Assembly: GCA_030425715.1 (NCBI GenBank)
Contig: JAUIAA010000098.1
Location: forward strand, 1-7,667
Origin: Bacteroidia bacterium
Lineage (GTDB): Bacteria; Bacteroidota; Bacteroidia; Flavobacteriales; Flavobacteriaceae
Direction: 5' to 3'
DNA: 7,667 nucleotides
The position numbers were made by a program, and so were the translations under genes. Positions 1 through 5,341 of the stretch are shown piece after piece. Position 1 is the stretch's first letter, and every line of letters begins with the position of its first letter. A model generated the notes under the pieces. The model made no database searches. It saw nothing but the letters and a program-made list of their open reading frames with translations, and was not told the DNA's origin.

Positions 1-243
1 CTTTTTTATAGCTTGTTTCTATTAAACAGTATTTTTCCTTGGTTGATTTGGAAAAAAATATACTCAAAAATTGAGGAAGAAGAGTACTACGCTACTTTCA
101 AATTTGTTATTGGTATCACTGCTGTACCTATATTTTATTTGCTGCAGACATTTATAATTTCGGCAATCTTTAATAAAGAAGTTGGCATCATTTATTTGGC
201 AGCTAGCATATTATTGGCTTTTTTATCCGTAAAAACAAAATAA
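1..243 (+). CDS. C-terminal fragment of a membrane protein, probably a lysophospholipid (1-acylglycerol-3-phosphate) acyltransferase
   Basis: The reading frame is open from the first base and ends at TAA 241-243, so this is the last 80 codons of a gene that begins outside the window; the TTG at base 13 is not a likely start. The fragment has a hydrophobic stretch with Pro-Trp near its beginning, a charged Lys/Glu segment (KIEEEE, about residues 22-28), then two hydrophobic segments (about residues 34-55 and 60-75) and a short basic end, KTK. This pattern of a hydrophobic hairpin after a charged loop resembles the C-terminal tail of Bacteroidota lysophospholipid acyltransferases as I remember them, where it follows the PlsC-like catalytic domain. 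The catalytic HxxxxD motif would lie upstream and cannot be seen, so the assignment is tentative; another small-molecule membrane enzyme or a transporter tail is possible. Its stop codon directly abuts the stop codon of the opposite-strand gene. Confidence 0.5.
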   Translation, partial: LFYSLFLLNSIFPWLIWKKIYSKIEEEEYYATFKFVIGITAVPIFYLLQTFIISAIFNKEVGIIYLAASILLAFLSVKTK

Positions 244-996
244 CTATTCCATATATTTTTTATTTACAAAACCATACCAATTTTTCGAAAATTTCTTTTC
301 AGATACGTTGAAAACACCTTGCACATCACCATATGATTTGATAAGTTGTATGAGTTTCTCCCGATCGAATTCTTTTAAAATATACTCAATGATAGTATAG
401 CCACAAGTATATATTTTTTGCCCCTTAGAACGGGTATTTAATTCGGTCAGCTCTGGATATTTTCCATTCTGGAAATATGCAAGTGTATTTGGGTCATAAA
501 ATTCTCCTGCTTCAAATACGCTAACTGCCTCCCAAAGCCACACAGGGTAAGTTGAAAATTTCTCATCAAACTTTATCGTATCTAATGGTTGAGATTCATT
601 TTCAAGCAATAGTTTGAGAAAAACCGTATGCATAAATTCATGTATAGCAATCTTATCATTAAATGGTTCATTTTGTACAAAATGCAATTTTGACGTACCT
701 TCTATACTACCTGTTGCACCAATATTACCAGTTGTCAATACATACCTCCATTTAGATGAGTAAATATTTGCAGTAATATTATTTTCAGGATTTGTATACA
801 AACTATCTAATCTCAAATAATTATGTTCCAAAGTCTGAGATAGCTTATTGATTCTTATAGAATCTATATTTTTAGGGTAAATTAAAGTAAAATGAAGTGT
901 TTTGTATTCCTCCTTATTTTGTAAACTTTCGGCATACCAAACAAATATTATTATTAGCATTAAACCAACAAGAAATATTCTAAAATATCTTTTCAC
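244..996 (-). CDS. Membrane-anchored HExxH metallopeptidase-like protein (gluzincin / peptidase MA-like)
   Basis: A protein of 250 residues. Residues 1-20 are a short basic start (MKRYFR) followed by a hydrophobic stretch with no clear signal-peptidase site, so it is probably an N-terminal anchor with the rest in the periplasm. HEFMH at residues 119-123 is a classic HExxH zinc motif (H119, H123, E120 as the general base). About 33 residues later, PVWLWEA (151-157) matches the place where gluzincins have Trp-x-x-Glu-Gly, which makes E156 the likely third zinc ligand, here followed by Ala rather than Gly. The substrate is unknown. The start is GTG at 994-996: an in-frame TAA lies two codons upstream (1000-1002), and the next Met (residue 13) would cut into the anchor. 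An AAAGAG sequence stands 7 bases before the GTG. An ATG overlapping it (996-998) is out of frame and is followed at once by TGA. The gene lies 44 bases after the GH3 fusion gene with no promoter seen between them, so they are probably co-transcribed. Confidence 0.72.
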   Translation of the reverse strand: MKRYFRIFLVGLMLIIIFVWYAESLQNKEEYKTLHFTLIYPKNIDSIRINKLSQTLEHNYLRLDSLYTNPENNITANIYSSKWRYVLTTGNIGATGSIEGTSKLHFVQNEPFNDKIAIHEFMHTVFLKLLLENESQPLDTIKFDEKFSTYPVWLWEAVSVFEAGEFYDPNTLAYFQNGKYPELTELNTRSKGQKIYTCGYTIIEYILKEFDREKLIQLIKSYGDVQGVFNVSEKKFSKNWYGFVNKKYME

Positions 997-1040
997 ATTT
1001 TAACTCTTTAACCTTCCTAATACCTAATAAACTACATATT

Positions 1041-3950
1041 TTATTGAATAATCGCCTCTTGAATCAAACCTTGCACTTTGGTTCTAATATTTTCTTTACC
1101 CAATTTATTATTTTTACGAGTAGGGTAAACTCTATTAGATAAGAAAACATAAACTATTTCTGTTTCAGGATCTGCAAAAGTATAGGTTCCCGTATAACCA
1201 CTATGTCCAAAACTTTTAAATGAAGTACAACCGCAAGTGGCTTTTGATTTATCATCCAATTGTGGCTTATCAAAGGCCAGTCCTCTCCTATTACCTTCGG
1301 CTTCAAAATACCTTTGGTTAAATAAGTCTATGGTTTCAGGCTTTAAATAGGTTTTTCCGCCATAATACCCTTTTTGCATATACATTTGCATCATTTTAGC
1401 CACATCGTTTGCATTGGCAAACAAACCAGCATTTCCACTTACACCACCCATCATAGCAGCGCCTTCATCATGCACATAACCCTGTAAAAGCTGGTGTCTA
1501 AAAAAATCATCCTTTTCTGTTGGGATGATTTGTGTTTTTGGAAATTTATCTAAAGGATTATAAGTTAAAGTAGTTGCCCCCAAGGGCGCATAAAAATTTT
1601 GATTATTCAAGACATCAAAAGGCAACTTGTACTCCTTTTCTATATAATCTTTAAACAAATAAAATGGCAATCCACTATATACATATTTGAGTTCTTTTCT
1701 TTGTTCCGTTTCAGCTATTAACTTATAAATAGTATCTTGATAATCTGTTCTTAAATACAATTTACTTGCAACTTTGATACTAAATTTTTTTGAGGGCTCA
1801 TGTCTAAAATACTTAGCCATGGGTTCATTGTGCTCTCCTTCTACAAGAGCTTTATAATAAGGAATATAGGGCTTTAGTTTTGCATAATGCGAAAGTGCTT
1901 CTTTTACTGTTATGGTATCCTTATTGCTCTTTTTTAATACTGGCATTAAATCGCCAAGTTGGTTATTTAGAGTAAATTTACCCTCTTCTTCTGCTTTCAT
2001 AACCATAGGCAAGCCACCTAAAATTTTCGTTACAGATGCTAAATCATAAATACTTTGATTGTTTACTTTTTTTTTTGCATCGTAGGTATAGTAACCAAAG
2101 CTTTTTCTATATACTATTTTACCATGCCTAGCCACCAGAACTTGCAAACCTGGAGCCATTTTTTCGTCAATTACCACCTCTGCAATGGAGTCTATTCTTT
2201 CTAATTTTTTACTATCCAAACCTACAGCTTCGGGAATAGAATACCCCAATCTTTTGATACCCGATGCATATAAACCAAATCCAACAGGGAAATCTTCTTT
2301 GATTGATACTGGTAATTTTCCTTTGATATCTAAAGCTCCAAAAATCATTTGGGCTGAAATATCTTGCGCCAGTGCAGTATTTTGGTAAGAAACCAAAACG
2401 GCATCAATATTGGTAAAAGATTTGATTTTTAACAGACTATATGGGCTAGCAAACACATCTAAAACTACTTTTTTTGTTCTTGCAATTTCTTGCAATTTTA
2501 CCAAATCTAAGTCTGGTATTTTATAACTGGCATAAGCTCCTTTAGAAGTATGAAAACTTATGATTACTGTTTCGTAGTTTTTTAATTTATTTAAAACAGC
2601 ACTTAAATTTTTATCATAAATCACATCAATTTTGGTATAATCACGCAACCTTTTTAAAAATGTTGCATTGTCGTTTTTTCCAATTTGAACATAGGCAATT
2701 TTATTTTTGTCTAAATTCTTCAATGGTAATATTTGGTTGTCATTTTTAACCATTGTTATGGAGTTTTCAACTAATTTATAGTTTAACACTTTATTTATTG
2801 GCGAATTAATATCCTTATCTATATGTTCAATTTCGGCAGGTTTGTATTGATGTAAACCAGCCCAATATTTGGCTTTTAAAATTTTCCTAACAGAATGATT
2901 TAAACGTTCTTCGGTAACTTTTTTGCTTTTAATTGCCTTTTTAATTTCTGCTATTCCTGCTGGTACACTCTCTGGAAAGAGTAAAAAATCATTTCCTGCC
3001 AAAAAAGCATTTAAATCAATTTCTCCTGGTTTCACAAAATTAGATGCTCCTTTCATATTCAAAGCATCTGTAAAAATCAATCCTTTAAATTGCATTTTAT
3101 GCTGTAACAATTCCGTTACAACGGGATAGGATAGTGATGTTGGAATACCAGAATTAGGCTCTAAACTAGGTACACTTAAGTGTGCCGTAATTACACTTGC
3201 TACACCATTTTTAAACAATTCGCGATATGGATATAACTCAATATTGTAAATTCTATCGGCAGAAAGATCAACCGTTGGTAAGGTTTTATGCGAATCTTGT
3301 GATGTATCTCCATGGCCAGGAAAATGTTTGGCGCAAGCCAATACCCGTTCACTTTGCATACCTTTGGTAAATTGGATTGCTTTTTTAGTTACGTTAAATT
3401 TATCTTCACCAAACGACCTATTGCCAATTACTGGGTTTTTAGGATTGGTATTTACATCCACTACAGGAGCAAAATCTACATGAATTCCTAATCTCTTTAC
3501 TTGCTGCGCAACTTGTTTACCCATATCATACAACAATTTATCATCACGAATTGCTCCTAATGCCATGTTATACGGATAACCAATGGTGTTTTTCAATCGC
3601 ATATCTAAACCCCATTCCCCATCAATGGAAATTAACAAAGGAGTTTTTGAAATAGATTGGTATTTATTGATCAAGGTAGCATGACCAACTGCTGTGCCTT
3701 GCATAAAAATAAGTCCCCCTATTTCATATTTTTTTATCAGACTCTCAATATAATCGGTGTGTTTTTTATCCTTATTGGAAAAAGCTGGCACCATAAAAAG
3801 CTGACCAATTTTCTGATCTAAGCTCATATGCCCCATAATACTATCTACCCACTTATTTTGAGCGATACTATCTTTTGTTTTTAAAGGATCTACTTGGGCA
3901 TTACTAATAAAAGTAAACAACAATACAATTGAAAAAGCAATTTTTTTCAT
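1041..3950 (-). CDS. Secreted GH3 beta-N-acetylglucosaminidase (NagZ-type) fused to a beta-lactamase-fold serine hydrolase
   Basis: A protein of 969 residues with three parts. A Sec signal peptide (residues 1-18, MKKIAFSIVL..., likely cut at SNA|Q) sends it to the periplasm; there is no lipobox Cys. Residues about 35-365 are a GH3 catalytic barrel with the NagZ signature KHFPGHG (208-214) plus DSH (219-221), the Asp-His acid/base dyad known from Bacillus subtilis NagZ, and the predicted nucleophile D295 in FTDALNM. Residues about 390-565 look like the second alpha/beta domain found in NagZ of the Bacillus type. Residues about 574-969 are a class C beta-lactamase-like serine hydrolase with S639-V-T-K642 (SxxK), Y758-S-G760 in the place of YxN, and H916-S-G918 in the place of KTG. 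NagZ removes non-reducing GlcNAc from peptidoglycan fragments. In B. subtilis the neighbouring gene product AmiE, of the beta-lactamase fold, removes the stem peptide, so the fusion probably joins the two steps; an esterase is the alternative. The ATG at 3948-3950 is set by the signal peptide. Confidence 0.9.
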   Translation of the reverse strand: MKKIAFSIVLLFTFISNAQVDPLKTKDSIAQNKWVDSIMGHMSLDQKIGQLFMVPAFSNKDKKHTDYIESLIKKYEIGGLIFMQGTAVGHATLINKYQSISKTPLLISIDGEWGLDMRLKNTIGYPYNMALGAIRDDKLLYDMGKQVAQQVKRLGIHVDFAPVVDVNTNPKNPVIGNRSFGEDKFNVTKKAIQFTKGMQSERVLACAKHFPGHGDTSQDSHKTLPTVDLSADRIYNIELYPYRELFKNGVASVITAHLSVPSLEPNSGIPTSLSYPVVTELLQHKMQFKGLIFTDALNMKGASNFVKPGEIDLNAFLAGNDFLLFPESVPAGIAEIKKAIKSKKVTEERLNHSVRKILKAKYWAGLHQYKPAEIEHIDKDINSPINKVLNYKLVENSITMVKNDNQILPLKNLDKNKIAYVQIGKNDNATFLKRLRDYTKIDVIYDKNLSAVLNKLKNYETVIISFHTSKGAYASYKIPDLDLVKLQEIARTKKVVLDVFASPYSLLKIKSFTNIDAVLVSYQNTALAQDISAQMIFGALDIKGKLPVSIKEDFPVGFGLYASGIKRLGYSIPEAVGLDSKKLERIDSIAEVVIDEKMAPGLQVLVARHGKIVYRKSFGYYTYDAKKKVNNQSIYDLASVTKILGGLPMVMKAEEEGKFTLNNQLGDLMPVLKKSNKDTITVKEALSHYAKLKPYIPYYKALVEGEHNEPMAKYFRHEPSKKFSIKVASKLYLRTDYQDTIYKLIAETEQRKELKYVYSGLPFYLFKDYIEKEYKLPFDVLNNQNFYAPLGATTLTYNPLDKFPKTQIIPTEKDDFFRHQLLQGYVHDEGAAMMGGVSGNAGLFANANDVAKMMQMYMQKGYYGGKTYLKPETIDLFNQRYFEAEGNRRGLAFDKPQLDDKSKATCGCTSFKSFGHSGYTGTYTFADPETEIVYVFLSNRVYPTRKNNKLGKENIRTKVQGLIQEAIIQ
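2067..2076 (-). repeat. A10 homopolymer tract inside the GH3/serine-hydrolase gene
   Basis: Ten T on the + strand, read as A10 in the coding strand, spell the end of the A625 codon and Lys 626-628. The tract lies near the start of the serine-hydrolase domain, 11 residues before the SxxK serine. Loss of one A gives a TAA stop at once (628 residues). Gain of one A gives seven foreign residues and a TGA (635 residues). Either product keeps the whole NagZ part and lacks the beta-lactamase active site. In the reference read the frame is intact. Confidence 0.6.
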
Positions 3951-4007
3951 TAAAAATATTTTTAAATTGAATAAATAATTGAGAGATAGCTTGTGTCAAA
4001 AATTATT

Positions 4008-4015
4008 CAAATATA
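4008..4015 (-). promoter_or_regulatory. Candidate Bacteroidota -7 box (TATATTTG) for the GH3 fusion gene
   Basis: The minus strand reads TATATTTG, a full match to the Bacteroidota -7 consensus TAnnTTTG. It lies 57 bases from the ATG of the GH3 fusion, just after the stop codon of the 161-residue gene, which would give a leader of roughly 50 bases. No clear TTG -33 element is present at the usual distance, so the evidence is the -7 box and its place in a gap of 73 bases. If real, the GH3/metallopeptidase pair can be expressed separately from the E2 cluster. Confidence 0.45.
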
Positions 4016-4023
4016 AAAATATC

Positions 4024-4509
4024 TTAGTTAAAATATCGCTGATGCCAGCTTTGATTTGCGGCAATTTCCCAAGAAGTTGCTAATTCTTTTTTTGTTTGCA
4101 CCATATTATTAAAAACAATGGTATTTTTATCTACCTTGTTTTCTTTGGCAAACTTCTGAAAATCAGCCATTGTAGTAATATTTATATGTTTGCCATTTTT
4201 AAAAGCTATCTTCATTTTATCCATTAATTCTATTCCAAATTCTTTCTCAATTTGTTGCATTGTATGGATGGATGCGTCTATAGAACAACCAGAAACATTG
4301 TTAAAAGATTCGTCAACAGCAATAATAACAAACTGGTTATACATAATTTTGAAAGAAGCTTTTAAATCATCACCATGGCGTTTCCAGTTTTGTATAAAAA
4401 AAGTTAGCTTTTCCACAATACTTTCCACTTCTACATCGCTAAATTCTCTATTAGATTGGTAAATCCAAATTCTTGCATTATCGTCTAAACTTTCAAAATC
4501 AACAAACAT
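4024..4509 (-). CDS. Conserved Bacteroidota protein of unknown function (SGCSID protein, often labelled 'ABC transporter ATPase')
   Basis: A soluble protein of 161 residues with no signal peptide or membrane segment. It resembles a family common in Bacteroidota genomes that is often named 'ABC transporter ATPase' in databases (from memory). That name is not supported here: there is no Walker A, Walker B or ABC signature. Visible blocks that look conserved are WIYQSNR (15-21), NWKRHG (41-46), VDE (65-67) and SGCSID (73-78). C75 is the only cysteine in the protein, and together with D78, E67 and H46 it could form an active or binding site, but this is inference. The ATG (4507-4509) lies one base after the TAA of the exonuclease gene (TAATATG), so translation is probably coupled to it, and its ribosome-binding region lies within that gene. 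The biochemical role is unknown. Confidence 0.8.
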   Translation of the reverse strand: MFVDFESLDDNARIWIYQSNREFSDVEVESIVEKLTFFIQNWKRHGDDLKASFKIMYNQFVIIAVDESFNNVSGCSIDASIHTMQQIEKEFGIELMDKMKIAFKNGKHINITTMADFQKFAKENKVDKNTIVFNNMVQTKKELATSWEIAANQSWHQRYFN

Positions 4510-4510
4510 A

Positions 4511-5329
4511 TTATATCTTTTTATTGAATTTATTTTGCAAATCTGTAAGGGTATTGATTTGCTTTTTAGGATTCATTTTTTCTTTAATTTCCTTCAATAC
4601 TTTTTTTGTGTACATTGGAAAATCAGCATTTTGCATCCAACTAAAATAGCCTGGGTTATCTCTAAAAACGTCTCTAACTTTCACTCCTTTGTATTTACCA
4701 AAGGTAAACATTTCTTCCCCATCTTCATGAAACGCGATAAAACCAGCAAAATCGGCTCTTTTATTATGTGAAGAGTACGCACTTAAAAAATCTACATCTG
4801 CCTCAACATCTTCATACTTTGCTAATTGGGCCTCTAAAATTTCAAAGGTAGCAAGTGTGTCTGCTTCCGCAGAATGCGCATTTTCTAAATTTTTCCCACA
4901 ATAAAATTGGTAACCCGCACTAAGCGTTCTTTGCTCTTTTTTATGAAAAATAACTTGCACATCTACTGCCTTTCTATTTTTCATATTAAAATCAACTCCA
5001 GCTTTTAACATTTCTTCCGCCAATAGCGGTATATCAAATCTGTTGGAATTAAAACCAGCCAAATCACACCCTTCAATCAGTTCACTTACCTTTGGTGCCA
5101 ACTCCTTAAATTTTGGTTCGTTTACCACTTTTTCATTCGTAATTCCATGAATATCAGAAGCTTCTTTTGGAATCTCAATTTCTGGATTAACCAACCAGGT
5201 TTTGCTTTCTTTATTTCCGTTAGGAAAAACTTTTAAAATAGAAATCTCTACAATTCTATCTGTTGCAATTTGTACTCCTGTAGTTTCTAAATCGAAAAAT
5301 ACAAGAGGTCTTTCAAGTTTTAAATTCAT
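4511..5329 (-). CDS. DnaQ-like 3'-5' exonuclease (DEDDh) with an ExoX-like C-terminal domain
   Basis: A cytoplasmic protein of 272 residues. Residues about 8-170 form a DEDDh exonuclease fold: Exo I FDLETTG (D13, E15), Exo II NSNRFDIPLL (D99), and Exo III HSAEAD (H152, D157). All four acidic metal ligands and the catalytic His are present, so it should remove nucleotides from 3' ends with two metal ions. Residues about 208-240 (FTFGKYKG...VFRDNPGYFSWM) match the small C-terminal domain seen after ExoX-type exonucleases. It lacks the polymerase, helicase or GIY-YIG domains found in other DnaQ proteins, so it is more likely a stand-alone repair or RNA/DNA trimming nuclease than the replicative proofreading subunit, though annotation pipelines may call it DNA polymerase III epsilon. 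The ATG is 12 bases after the E2 stop and its stop is one base before the 161-residue gene, which points to one transcript. The leader is A-rich (TAAAATAGA), with no Shine-Dalgarno site. Confidence 0.88.
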   Translation of the reverse strand: MNLKLERPLVFFDLETTGVQIATDRIVEISILKVFPNGNKESKTWLVNPEIEIPKEASDIHGITNEKVVNEPKFKELAPKVSELIEGCDLAGFNSNRFDIPLLAEEMLKAGVDFNMKNRKAVDVQVIFHKKEQRTLSAGYQFYCGKNLENAHSAEADTLATFEILEAQLAKYEDVEADVDFLSAYSSHNKRADFAGFIAFHEDGEEMFTFGKYKGVKVRDVFRDNPGYFSWMQNADFPMYTKKVLKEIKEKMNPKKQINTLTDLQNKFNKKI

Positions 5330-5341
5330 TCTATTTTATGA

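Noticed and set aside
2475..2501. Near-tandem repeat of TTCTTGCAATTT inside the GH3 gene
   Set aside because: Only two short imperfect copies, fully explained by coding for similar residues (LQEIAR region); not a repeat element.
2185..3129. Short + strand frames of 67-68 codons inside the GH3 fusion gene
   Set aside because: They are antisense to a well-supported coding region, with no motif and no promoter or ribosome-binding signal.
1041..3950. The serine-hydrolase half as a beta-lactamase resistance gene
   Set aside because: It is fused to a NagZ domain, and its YSG and HSG motifs differ from true class C enzymes (YxN, KTG). A peptidoglycan amidase or esterase role fits better.
3952..3963. 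Perfect A/T palindrome (AAAAATATTTTT) before the GH3 start
   Set aside because: It has no GC pairs and such sequences are common at this base composition; I see no reason to call it an operator or terminator.
4024..4509. The label 'ABC transporter ATPase' for the 161-residue protein
   Set aside because: No Walker A (GxxGxGKS/T), Walker B or LSGGQ motif is present and the protein is too short for an ABC ATPase domain.
4190..4771. + strand frames of 78-90 codons opposite the 161-residue and exonuclease genes
   Set aside because: Both are shadows of genes whose motifs are intact; the hydrophobic look comes from the complement of Lys/Glu-rich codons.
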